Shown here one piece after another: positions 38,986 through 46,826 of a stretch of 64,000 nucleotides of DNA (position 1 is its first letter; each line of letters starts with the position of its first letter). The DNA is from Gilliamella sp. wkB7 (GTDB lineage: Bacteria; Pseudomonadota; Gammaproteobacteria; Enterobacterales; Orbaceae). Under the pieces are notes generated by a model. The model did not search any database, had not been told where the DNA came from, and saw nothing but the letters and a program-made list of their open reading frames with translations. The stretch is from contig NZ_CM004509.1 in NCBI RefSeq assembly GCF_001693435.1, positions 62,001-126,000 of the forward strand. The letters are read 5' to 3'. The position numbers and the translations under genes were made by a program.

Positions 38986-39126
38986 AATTAATTAACTCTG
39001 TATTTCTGATTTTGATTAATGATGTTTATATTGAGCGCATTAATTAAATATGATTCTATTTTTAAAATTATATAAAAATCAATAATGTCAAATGGTGCCT
39101 TTTATTTTTTATAATTTATTTAGTGA

Positions 39127-39249
39127 TTATTCTTGATAATTAGTACCATTTCTGACACGAGCATGCTCTCGCCATTCCATGAGTTCAGATAAGTTTAGTT
39201 CATCCATGGCAGACGGTTGCCAATGAAAGATTAACGCAATATCTGCCAT
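39127..39249 (-). CDS. E': GpE-family tail protein, the E' part of the frameshifted E+E' product
   Basis: A 40-residue reading frame, MADIALIFHWQPSAMDELNL followed by SELMEWREHARVRNG, matching the P2 GpE family (MADIAVVFHW-like start). It is in the -1 frame relative to E and is open upstream to the slippery site in E, so it is made mainly as an extension of gpE. The predicted E+E' product is 85 + 58 = 143 residues, close to P2. E and E+E' assist tape-measure and tail-tube assembly. The frame is below the size most gene callers accept. Confidence 0.85.
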   Translation of the reverse strand: MADIALIFHWQPSAMDELNLSELMEWREHARVRNGTNYQE

Positions 39250-39257
39250 TGCCTCTT

Positions 39258-39557
39258 CTACTCGGTTAGGGATTCCTTGTTGGCATCGTTCGAGTTCGGG
39301 GACAAAAAATTAATTACCTCTTTAGTAATTTCCGATAAGTCAATTAAATCTAAATTAAATACTTCATGTTCAGCAATAGATGGTGTTGTAATGCGTGGTA
39401 ATACTTTTGCTAATGAATCGATATCTAAATCAATAAATTCGAGTAATTTAACTCCACGTAAATCACCTGTTAAAGGTTTGCGAATAGTTAATTCGTTTAT
39501 GGTGGATTTACCTGATGTAATTCCAGTTTTTAAAGTGATTTTTTTTATATTAGCCAT
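39258..39557 (-). CDS. E: Phage tail assembly protein gpE
   Basis: A 99-residue protein of the P2 gpE type (TLKTGITSGKSTINELTIRK, then KPLTGDLRGVKLLEFIDLDI), a tail assembly chaperone. Near its end the codons AAT TTT TTG contain the slippery heptamer T-TTT-TTG (39309-39303, residues 83-85). Ribosomes shifting back one base there continue into E'. Unshifted translation ends after NSNDANKESLTE. It lies between FII and T as in P2. Confidence 0.9.
   Translation of the reverse strand: MANIKKITLKTGITSGKSTINELTIRKPLTGDLRGVKLLEFIDLDIDSLAKVLPRITTPSIAEHEVFNLDLIDLSEITKEVINFLSPNSNDANKESLTE
39303..39309 (-). promoter_or_regulatory. Programmed -1 frameshift site in gene E
   Basis: The heptamer TTTTTTG on the minus strand is positioned as X-XXY-YYZ in the E frame. 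The -1 frame is open from here through 18 codons (starting V-P-E-L-E-R) into the E' sequence without a stop. This matches the known E/E' frameshift of P2-like phages. Confidence 0.85.
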
Positions 39558-39574
39558 TTGTTTCCCCTCGTAAG

Positions 39575-39594
39575 AAGCCCTTTCGGGCTTTTTT
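39575..39594. terminator. GC-rich hairpin between FII and E
   Basis: AAGCCC and GGGCTT with a TTTC loop. The T run is on the plus-strand side, so it would end plus-strand transcription, or act as an RNA structure before the E start on the minus strand. Confidence 0.55.
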
Positions 39595-39623
39595 ATCTAA
39601 ATAATTAATTGTAAATATAATTT

Positions 39624-40136
39624 TTATAGTCCAATTGCATTGCGTGCTTTTGATAGACGATCTTCACCGTTTACTTTGTCGATCATGTTGATCACGTCGA
39701 TTTCAATAATTTCTTCGTTATCGACGATCTCTTTATAGTAAGTGCATTTCGTCGTAATTTTGGTTAGGTTGCTTCCACCCAGTTTAAGTTCACCACGATC
39801 GTGTTTTTTATGACGACCGTTAACGATAATTTCAACTTTAACAAAGTCTTCACTATCTTCTTTTTGATAAGCACCTGCAAAACGTAAAGTGACGCCATTG
39901 AGTGAACTACCATGCTGTTTTAGTACTTCATGAGCTAACCCACCGATTGTCCATTCAATATTTAATGCATCATCTTCATATCCCATGTCGATTGGAACGC
40001 TTGCTGGCATGCCGGCACCACGATAATTTTCAAATTTTCGTGTTAATTTTGGTGGTGTGAATGATTCTACTTCACCAACAAAAGAGGTTCCGTTGACATA
40101 AACATTGAAGTATTTGAGTTTTTTTGGTAGAGCCAT
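39624..40136 (-). CDS. FII: Phage major tail tube protein gpFII
   Basis: A 170-residue tail tube protein of P2 FII type, the inner tube of a contractile tail. Characteristic parts are MALPKKLKYFNVYVNGTSFV at the start, FTPPKLTRKFENYRGAGMPA and the closing RLSKARNAIGL. It lies 15 bases or so after the sheath gene on the same strand. Confidence 0.93.
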   Translation of the reverse strand: MALPKKLKYFNVYVNGTSFVGEVESFTPPKLTRKFENYRGAGMPASVPIDMGYEDDALNIEWTIGGLAHEVLKQHGSSLNGVTLRFAGAYQKEDSEDFVKVEIIVNGRHKKHDRGELKLGGSNLTKITTKCTYYKEIVDNEEIIEIDVINMIDKVNGEDRLSKARNAIGL

Positions 40137-40150
40137 TTAATTATTCCCCC

Positions 40151-41326
40151 TTAGTTAGTGGCGACAGAATTAGCCAGATCAACCAAATATTTATCGGTAA
40201 TGCGTTGGCGTAACATAAGATTTTCAAGTGGCGGGACAGGTGTATAATCATAATCAATATATAATTTACCTGCTTTTAGAATGTCTGCTGTATTAGCTTC
40301 AGGATCAAACCATGCTTTACCATCAATAATATAACCGTTAGATTTTAATTCACGGAATTTATTATTAATTGATTCAATTAAATCTTTAATTAAAGAAGCA
40401 TGCATTGGTGCGTCAACTAATTGAAATTGTGCTTCAGCGATAGTGTCAGCTAATACTTGTGCTGTACGAGTGTAGTTTTCAAACGCAAATAATGTATCAG
40501 CAGAACAAGTTCGAGATCCCCAGAAGCGATAGCCTTGATTGCAAATTAAGGTAGTTACATCGTGTTCGTTTAAGTAATTTGAATCAGAGCTTTCTTCTTG
40601 CAAATCCCAAAATACATCGTTAGAAATGCCCGTAACACCATTGACAGGAACATTTGATAAAGTTTTATGCCAACCAACTTTCTGGTCAATTTGGGCACGT
40701 AGCCCTAAAGCTCTAGCCGTTGCAGCTAAAGTGACGTTTTGTTTTTGTGTGTTATCAAAGCCGATAAAATTTGGCCAAATTACCATTGCTTCACGAGCAC
40801 CTAATTTATCGCGATAAAGTACCGCTTGCTCTTTGGTTTTAGCACCAAAAGCTGAAACATAACAAAAGGCACGTAATTTTTGTGCTAATGAGACTAACGC
40901 AGTTGCAACAGGTAATGAGTCATAACCAGGCACACCTAAAATACGTGGTTTTACTTTTAATTGAGTTTGTGCTGAAAGCAGTGCTTTCATACCAGTATAT
41001 TTGCCATCTTCAGTCGTAGTACCAATGATATTTGCTTCAGTCTCTTCAATAGTTGCACCTTCTTCAACTCGAACCGCAACAATAACAGGTGAACATTGAT
41101 CTGCAATTGCTTCTAGTGTTGGTTTAAGTGTTCCTATTGAGCCAGCTTTGCCAATTGCGGTATTGACATTGGTAATCAAAACTGGGGTGTTAAGTGGAAA
41201 ATGCGTCTCATCGGCATCATCGCCAGTACAAACAATACCAATAACAGCAGTTGATACTGTTCTGATAGAGCGTGAACCTTCGTTGATTTCGATGACTCGG
41301 ACGCCGTGATGATAGTCGTTAGCCAT
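40151..41326 (-). CDS. FI: Phage tail sheath protein gpFI
   Basis: A 391-residue contractile sheath protein. It starts MANDYHHGVRVIEINEGSRS, parallel to the P2 sheath start; the in-frame extension of 16 codons upstream is rejected because GGAG lies just before this ATG. Other landmarks are VSTAVIGIVCTGDDAD, FWGSRTCSADTLFAFENYTR and the C-terminal LYIDYDYTPVPPLENL. A contractile sheath places the particle among P2-type myophages or tailocins. Confidence 0.95.
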   Translation of the reverse strand: MANDYHHGVRVIEINEGSRSIRTVSTAVIGIVCTGDDADETHFPLNTPVLITNVNTAIGKAGSIGTLKPTLEAIADQCSPVIVAVRVEEGATIEETEANIIGTTTEDGKYTGMKALLSAQTQLKVKPRILGVPGYDSLPVATALVSLAQKLRAFCYVSAFGAKTKEQAVLYRDKLGAREAMVIWPNFIGFDNTQKQNVTLAATARALGLRAQIDQKVGWHKTLSNVPVNGVTGISNDVFWDLQEESSDSNYLNEHDVTTLICNQGYRFWGSRTCSADTLFAFENYTRTAQVLADTIAEAQFQLVDAPMHASLIKDLIESINNKFRELKSNGYIIDGKAWFDPEANTADILKAGKLYIDYDYTPVPPLENLMLRQRITDKYLVDLANSVATN

Positions 41327-41478
41327 AAGTTCTCCGTTGTAATTTACATATTGTAAAGTTAATGTACTTATCAATATTTACATATTTATTACAAAGGAGT
41401 TAGTGATTGGATTTGTACTTAAAATCATTACAATTTATATTGAAAATCTTTATCAGATATAATGTATATAACAAACTT

Positions 41479-41522
41479 AAAAACTGTCATTTATTATCCT
41501 AAATCGTATAGCTAAATGACAG
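41479..41522 (-). terminator. Terminator after the fibre array, before FI
   Basis: CTGTCATTTA and TAAATGACAG (41484-41493 and 41513-41522) form a 10-bp stem with a 19-base loop, followed on the minus strand by TTTTTAAG. It differs from the terminators inside the array and isolates the sheath operon from fibre transcription. Confidence 0.75.
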
Positions 41523-41537
41523 AGATTATTCTTAAAA

Positions 41538-42146
41538 TTAATTATTTGGATTTTTTGGCCAGTCAATATTTGGTGTTTGTTCGATATCAATGCGATTTAC
41601 CATCACTCGATATTTTTTCCATTCAATGAGTAATTGTGCTTCTTGCTCATTGGCAATTTGTGAATCAACGGCATCTTGTAAATAACTGATTTGCGTTGTT
41701 GCTTCAGCGAGAAGTTGATTTTTCTTGGTTGAAGCTTGATTGATTTCATATTGATGCTGTTTATTTTTATCAAATTGCCATTTTTTTCCATCCCAGCTAT
41801 CAAATTCACTGGCTGGTTTTAAATCAGTATAACCATCAGGAATTTCACCTACCTCTTGAAGGGTAGTTTCTGCACCTGTTTCAATTGAGTAAATTTTAGT
41901 GCCACGCAAATCTTTAGGATAGGTCCATTGTTGGCCATCATGAATGATTGCCTGATTATCTTTAACACTTTTTGGTGCTTCTAAATAAGCATTAGCTGGT
42001 AAGCCAACACCAATTGGTAAATATTGATAGGTTGTTTGTATAAATTCACCTTTGGCATCAACGTTATAAACAATTGTCCAACCGGCAGAAATTGTTAAGC
42101 CGTCATTATCTAATACTGCTGATTCTGGTTGTAATTGATATTTCAT
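41538..42146 (-). CDS. Tail fibre assembly protein, cassette 1
   Basis: A 202-residue gpG/Tfa-type chaperone that helps fold and trimerise the preceding fibre. It holds an N-terminal fibre-like strand region (ESAVLDNDGLTISAGWTIVY), a central FDSWDGKKWQFD motif of tail-fibre assembly proteins and a C-terminal helix pair (SYLQDAVDSQIANEQEAQLL, then EWKKYRVMVNRID). It starts 15 bases after fibre 1 with GGAG before the ATG. The C-terminus (DWPKNPNN) differs from the other copies, which end in EWPNQPK. Confidence 0.9.
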   Translation of the reverse strand: MKYQLQPESAVLDNDGLTISAGWTIVYNVDAKGEFIQTTYQYLPIGVGLPANAYLEAPKSVKDNQAIIHDGQQWTYPKDLRGTKIYSIETGAETTLQEVGEIPDGYTDLKPASEFDSWDGKKWQFDKNKQHQYEINQASTKKNQLLAEATTQISYLQDAVDSQIANEQEAQLLIEWKKYRVMVNRIDIEQTPNIDWPKNPNN

Positions 42147-42160
42147 TATTTTTCTCCTAA

Positions 42161-44056
42161 TTATTCTGCTTTAACTATATACATAAATGCGACATTGCGG
42201 GGACGGTTTTCATTGGCAACTGGTACAACACGTGATGCATTAAAGGAATACAGTCGTCCCCATTCATCTGCGTTGCCGGCTTTCACTTCAGCACTCCATC
42301 GAGAATCAATTGCAAAAGCTCCTTCTGCCTGAACTGGTCCATAACCAGCACCTCGACCGACGACAGATACCCGTCCCCATATATCTCTAATAGCATCTTG
42401 CTGCCAGTCTAAAATCATTCGATTTGGATCAACTCCTCTAACATTATCCCAACCCCGAATAAATTCGCCTCGCAAATCTGGTAATTTTCCAGATGGATAT
42501 GCAGCAGCTAGTTTTTGAAATTGGTTTTTATCAAATTCAGCTCCATTGCATTCAAAATATCCAGTAGGTGGATGAACTTGTGGCCATGGCATCGGCACTC
42601 CCACTGGTGTCGTTCTATCTTTAACAAATTGATCTAATCCCCCAACTCGTGATGAATCAACATAGCCGGCACACAAACCATCATTATTGAAACTCCAGAC
42701 AAAATTGTCATTAACAACATCAAATACACCTGCAGCAGCATCGTCTTGGATAACAAAAACATAACGTTTGTTAGCTGTAGAGAGTTGAGAGCGGTCATTT
42801 AAATATTTTAATCTATCTGTTATATTTGATAATGCATTGTTGGTCTCACTAATTCTATTATGAGCGTTATTGGCATGCTCATGAGCAGTTATTGCTTTAT
42901 TATCGACTACTCTTGCGTACTCATAAGTATCACGAACCGCTTTGGGTGTTGCTGCTTGATTTTCAATTGTTGAATTAGTAGCTGAATTTAATTGAACAAA
43001 CCCTTTTGAGTTTGTAGTAGCATTGGGGTGATTGGTTGATTTTTCATGAGCAGATATTAAATCATTAGCTTTTTTTGCTGCGTCAACTGCCAGATTGTAT
43101 GCTTTCTTTACGGCTAATGGTGTTGCCGCTTGGTTTTCGAGGTTAGAATCAATGGCTGAATTTAACTGAACAAACCCTTTTGAGTTTGTGGTAGCATTGG
43201 GGTGATTAGTTGATTTTTCATGAGCAGATATTAAATCATTTGTTTTTTTTATTGCGTCAGTAGCCAGATTGTATGCTTTCTTTACGGCCAATGGTGTTGC
43301 TGCTTGGTTTTCGAGGTTAGAATCAATGGCTGAATTTAACTGAACAAACCCTTTTGAGTTTGTGGTAGCATTGGGGTGGTTGGTTGATTTTTCATGAGCA
43401 GATATTAAATCATTAGCTTTTTTTATTGCGTCAGTAGCCAGATTGTATGCTTTCTTTACGGCCAATGGTGTTGCCGCTTGGTTTTCGAGATTAGAATCAA
43501 TGGCTGAATTTAACTGAACAAACCCTTTTGAGTTTGTGGTGGCATTAGGGTGATTAGTAGTTTGTTCATGATTGGCCATTTTGCTGGTGATCAAATTTTC
43601 CACATATTGACGGGTGGCTAATACTATAGATGGATCAATTTTAAGGGTAACCGCATTAACATTATCAACCACAATAATCATTCGTATGACTTGTGTTCGA
43701 CCACTGCCTTCGGATAGTTTTGGTTTATAGGTAATAGGGCAATTACCGACAGCGACTAAAGTATCATCTTCATCATATAAACCGATTTCATTAATAAACC
43801 AACCACCCTGATTTTCAGGGATAACTAATTCAGCGATGATTTGATTAGGATTTTTTTCATCCGTGGTTAATGAATTAAGTGGTGCTTTATATACTTCATG
43901 AATTAATTTGGTTTGACTGGCATCTGGTGTTGTCGCACTACCATTTGCATCACCAACAGCCATCTTACATAATTTAAGTGGAATACCTAAAGCGGTAGCA
44001 TTGGCTAGTAATGCTGCCCCTTGTTGAGTAATTAACGTATAAAACTTTTGACTCAT
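42161..44056 (-). CDS. Tail fibre protein 1 (631 aa, four fibre repeats)
   Basis: A receptor-binding tail fibre (gpH role). The N-terminal 150 residues or so are a DUF3751 tail-collar domain (MSQKFYTLITQQGAALLANA, then GGWFINEIGLYDEDDTLVAV) that attaches to the baseplate. Four repeats of about 59 residues follow, each with a TTNSKGFVQLNSAIDS and ENQAATPLAV core (phage fibre repeat). A unique shaft comes next (EYARVVDNKAITAHEHANNA), then a collar-type tip (GVPMPWPQVHPPTGYFECNG, then LPDLRGEFIRGWDN). The very end, ENRPRNVAFMYIVKAE, is shared by most copies. The shaft is shared with fibre 5. Confidence 0.92.
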   Translation of the reverse strand: MSQKFYTLITQQGAALLANATALGIPLKLCKMAVGDANGSATTPDASQTKLIHEVYKAPLNSLTTDEKNPNQIIAELVIPENQGGWFINEIGLYDEDDTLVAVGNCPITYKPKLSEGSGRTQVIRMIIVVDNVNAVTLKIDPSIVLATRQYVENLITSKMANHEQTTNHPNATTNSKGFVQLNSAIDSNLENQAATPLAVKKAYNLATDAIKKANDLISAHEKSTNHPNATTNSKGFVQLNSAIDSNLENQAATPLAVKKAYNLATDAIKKTNDLISAHEKSTNHPNATTNSKGFVQLNSAIDSNLENQAATPLAVKKAYNLAVDAAKKANDLISAHEKSTNHPNATTNSKGFVQLNSATNSTIENQAATPKAVRDTYEYARVVDNKAITAHEHANNAHNRISETNNALSNITDRLKYLNDRSQLSTANKRYVFVIQDDAAAGVFDVVNDNFVWSFNNDGLCAGYVDSSRVGGLDQFVKDRTTPVGVPMPWPQVHPPTGYFECNGAEFDKNQFQKLAAAYPSGKLPDLRGEFIRGWDNVRGVDPNRMILDWQQDAIRDIWGRVSVVGRGAGYGPVQAEGAFAIDSRWSAEVKAGNADEWGRLYSFNASRVVPVANENRPRNVAFMYIVKAE

Positions 44057-44292
44057 ATTTTCATTCCTATAAAAAATTTGAATCGCCTATAGGGCGATCG
44101 AATGAGCTGATTGTGTTTGTTTTAAATATCTAGTTTATAAATACTTTATAAAGTGCATTAGATTTACATTTTATAAAATGGATTGCTAAAGATAGTGACA
44201 TAGTCTAAAAAAATTAGTTAATAGATGGTGTTGTAAAAAAAATGATTACAAACAGCTAAAATAGCAAATTGCTAGAAATATAAGATGTAAAT
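44057..44292 (-). repeat. Fibre leader, copy 1
   Basis: A non-coding leader of about 235 bases before fibre 1, repeated with small changes before every fibre in the array. On the minus strand it has a TTGTAA and TTACAA inverted repeat near its start, AT-rich promoter-like boxes (TATAAAATG and TATAAAGT), and just before the gene a hairpin ATCGCC-TATAG-GGCGAT (44082-44098) and a GGAATG ribosome-binding site. Each leader sits right after a terminator, so it should contain the promoter of its cassette. No clear Ogr site (TGT-N12-ACA) is present. Confidence 0.8.
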
Positions 44293-44324
44293 AAAAAAAC
44301 CTTAGTGAAATTACTAAGGTTTTT
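44293..44324 (-). terminator. Array terminator, copy 1 (after tfa 2)
   Basis: AACCTTAGT and ACTAAGGTT pair around GAAATT, flanked by A7 on one side and T5 on the other, so it can work on both strands. It follows tfa 2 by about 16 bases. Eight further copies occur, one between each pair of cassettes. Confidence 0.9.
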
Positions 44325-44339
44325 GTTGATTAATTAACT

Positions 44340-44945
44340 TTATTTTGGTTGGTTTGGCCATTCGATATTAGGCGCTTGTTCGATATCAATGCGATTTACT
44401 AACACTCGATATTTCTTCCATTCACTTAATAAATGTGATTCTTGCTCACTGGCAATTTGTGAATCAACAGCATCTTGTAAATAACTGATTTGCGTTGTTG
44501 CTTCAGCGAGAAGTTGATTTTTCTTGGTTGAAGCTTGATTGATTTCATATTGATGCTGTTTATTTTTATCAAATTGCCATTTTTTTCCATCCCAGCTATC
44601 AAATTCACTGGCTGGTTTTAAATCAGTATAACCATCAGGAATTTCACCTACCTCTTGAAGGGTAGTTTCTGCACCTGTTTCAATTGAGTAAATTTTAGTG
44701 CCACGCAAATCTTTAGGATAGGTCCATTGTTGGCCATCATGAATGATTGCCTGATTATCTTTAACACTTTTTGGTGCTTCTAAATAAGCATTAGCTGGTA
44801 AGCCAACACCAATTGGTAAATATTGATAGGTTGTTTGTATAAATTCACCTTTGGCATCAACGTTATAAACAATTGTCCAACCGGCAGAAATTGTTAAGCC
44901 GTCATTATCTAATACTGCTGATTCTGGTTGTAATTGATATTTCAT
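44340..44945 (-). CDS. Tail fibre assembly protein, cassette 2
   Basis: A 201-residue Tfa protein, nearly identical to cassette 1 except for the last 40 residues or so (QIASEQESHLLSEWKKYRVL, ending NIEWPNQPK). The FDSWDGKKWQFD motif is intact. It begins 15 bases after fibre 2. Cassettes 2, 3 and 4 share this allele almost base for base, with single changes such as Ala to Val near the C-terminus in cassette 4, which points to recent duplication or gene conversion. Confidence 0.9.
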   Translation of the reverse strand: MKYQLQPESAVLDNDGLTISAGWTIVYNVDAKGEFIQTTYQYLPIGVGLPANAYLEAPKSVKDNQAIIHDGQQWTYPKDLRGTKIYSIETGAETTLQEVGEIPDGYTDLKPASEFDSWDGKKWQFDKNKQHQYEINQASTKKNQLLAEATTQISYLQDAVDSQIASEQESHLLSEWKKYRVLVNRIDIEQAPNIEWPNQPK

Positions 44946-44959
44946 TATTTTTCTCCTAA

Positions 44960-45922
44960 TTATTCTGCTTTAACTATATACATAAATGCGACATTGCGGG
45001 GACGGTTTTCATTGGCAACTGGTACAACACGTGATGCATTGAAGGAATAAACTCTCCCCCAATCATCAGCACTGCCTGTTCTCACTGCAGCACTCCATCG
45101 AGAATCAGAACTAAAAACTCCTTCTGCTTCAATTGGTCCTTGACCCGCACTTCGACCAACGACAGATAAGCGGCCCCATATATCTCTAATAGCATCTTGC
45201 TGCCAATCTAAAATCATTCGATTTGGATCAACGCCTCTAGCATTATCCCAACCCCGAATAAATTCGCCTCGCAAATCTGGTAATTTTCCAGATGGATATG
45301 CAGTAGCTAATTTTTGAAATTGGTTTTTATCAAATTCAGCTCCATTGCATTCAAAATATCCAGTAGGTGGATGAATTTGTGGCCATGGCATCGGCACTCC
45401 CACCGGTGTAATTTTATCTTTAACGAATTGCTCTAATACCTCTATTTTAGTGGTGATTAATTCTTCCACATATTGACGGGTAGCTAATACTACAGATGGA
45501 TCAATTTTAAGAGAAAGATCATTACCATTACCAATCATAAAAATCATTCGTACGACTTGTGTTCGACCACTGCCTTCAGATAGTTTTGGTTTATAGGTAG
45601 TAGGGCAATTACCGACAGCGACTAAAGTATCATCTTCATCATATAAACCGATTTCATTAATAAACCAACCACCCTGATTTTCAGGGATAACTAATTCAGC
45701 GATGATTTGATTAGGATTTTTTTCATCCGTGGTTAATGAATTAAGCGGTGCTTTATATACTTCATGAATTAATTTGGTTTGACTGGCATCTGGTGTCGTC
45801 GCACTACCATTTGCATCACCAACAGCCATCTTACATAATTTAAGTGGAATACCTAAAGCGGTAGCATTGGCTAGTAATGCTGCCCCTTGTTGAGTAATTA
45901 ACGTATAAAACTTTTGACTCAT
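44960..45922 (-). CDS. Tail fibre protein 2 (320 aa, no repeats)
   Basis: The shortest complete fibre. It has the common DUF3751 attachment domain up to about residue 150, then goes directly into the collar tip (KITPVGVPMPWPQIHPPTGY) with none of the 59-residue repeats. The tip resembles that of fibre 1 (DIWGRLSVVGRSAGQGPIEA against DIWGRVSVVGRGAGYGPVQA) with scattered changes. It may give a very short fibre or be a deletion product of a longer gene. An intact tfa gene and leader argue that it is still used. Confidence 0.9.
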   Translation of the reverse strand: MSQKFYTLITQQGAALLANATALGIPLKLCKMAVGDANGSATTPDASQTKLIHEVYKAPLNSLTTDEKNPNQIIAELVIPENQGGWFINEIGLYDEDDTLVAVGNCPTTYKPKLSEGSGRTQVVRMIFMIGNGNDLSLKIDPSVVLATRQYVEELITTKIEVLEQFVKDKITPVGVPMPWPQIHPPTGYFECNGAEFDKNQFQKLATAYPSGKLPDLRGEFIRGWDNARGVDPNRMILDWQQDAIRDIWGRLSVVGRSAGQGPIEAEGVFSSDSRWSAAVRTGSADDWGRVYSFNASRVVPVANENRPRNVAFMYIVKAE

Positions 45923-46159
45923 ATTTTCATTCCTATAAAAAAATTCGAATCGCCTATAGGGCGATCGAATGAGCTGATTGTGTTTGTTTTAAATGTCTAG
46001 TTTATGAATACTTTATAAAGTGCATTAGATTTACATTTTATAAAATGGATTTCTAAAGATAGTGACATAGTCTAAAAAAATTAGTTAATAGATGGTGTTG
46101 TAAAAAAAATGATTACAAACAGCTAAAATAACTAATCGCTAGAAATATAAGATGTAAAT
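45923..46159 (-). repeat. Fibre leader, copy 2
   Basis: Near-identical to leader copy 1, with one extra base in the run next to the hairpin and a few substitutions. The hairpin with its TATAG loop is intact. Confidence 0.8.
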
Positions 46160-46191
46160 AAAAAAACCTTAGTGAAATTACTAAGGTTTTT
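46160..46191 (-). terminator. Array terminator, copy 2 (after tfa 3)
   Basis: Identical stem and GAAATT loop to copy 1. Confidence 0.9.
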
Positions 46192-46206
46192 GTTGATTAA
46201 TTAACT

Positions 46207-46812
46207 TTATTTTGGTTGGTTTGGCCATTCGATATTAGGCGCTTGTTCGATATCAATGCGATTTACTAACACTCGATATTTCTTCCATTCACTTAATAAA
46301 TGTGATTCTTGCTCACTGGCAATTTGTGAATCAACAGCATCTTGTAAATAACTGATTTGCGTTGTTGCTTCAGCGAGAAGTTGATTTTTCTTGGTTGAAG
46401 CTTGATTGATTTCATATTGATGCTGTTTATTTTTATCAAATTGCCATTTTTTTCCATCCCAGCTATCAAATTCACTGGCTGGTTTTAAATCAGTATAACC
46501 ATCAGGAATTTCACCTACCTCTTGAAGGGTAGTTTCTGCACCTGTTTCAATTGAGTAAATTTTAGTGCCACGCAAATCTTTAGGATAGGTCCATTGTTGG
46601 CCATCATGAATGATTGCCTGATTATCTTTAACACTTTTTGGTGCTTCTAAATAAGCATTAGCTGGTAAGCCAACACCAATTGGTAAATATTGATAGGTTG
46701 TTTGTATAAATTCACCTTTGGCATCAACGTTATAAACAATTGTCCAACCGGCAGAAATTGTTAAGCCGTCATTATCTAATACTGCTGATTCTGGTTGTAA
46801 TTGATATTTCAT
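46207..46812 (-). CDS. Tail fibre assembly protein, cassette 3
   Basis: A 201-residue Tfa protein, same allele as cassette 2. The longest frame starts six codons earlier because the fibre 3 stop here is TGA rather than TAA, which opens the frame upstream and makes the two frames overlap by 4 bases. The ATG at 46812 is preferred because it keeps the GGAGAAAAATA spacing used in all other cassettes. Confidence 0.9.
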   Translation of the reverse strand: MKYQLQPESAVLDNDGLTISAGWTIVYNVDAKGEFIQTTYQYLPIGVGLPANAYLEAPKSVKDNQAIIHDGQQWTYPKDLRGTKIYSIETGAETTLQEVGEIPDGYTDLKPASEFDSWDGKKWQFDKNKQHQYEINQASTKKNQLLAEATTQISYLQDAVDSQIASEQESHLLSEWKKYRVLVNRIDIEQAPNIEWPNQPK

Positions 46813-46826
46813 TATTTTTCTCCTAA

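Noticed and set aside
44057..44292. Ogr-binding sites in the fibre leaders
   Set aside because: A TGT and ACA pair exists but is separated by 13 bases, not 12, and lies about 80 bases from the nearest good -10 box. Another TGT at the right distance lacks the ACA half and is not conserved among leader copies.
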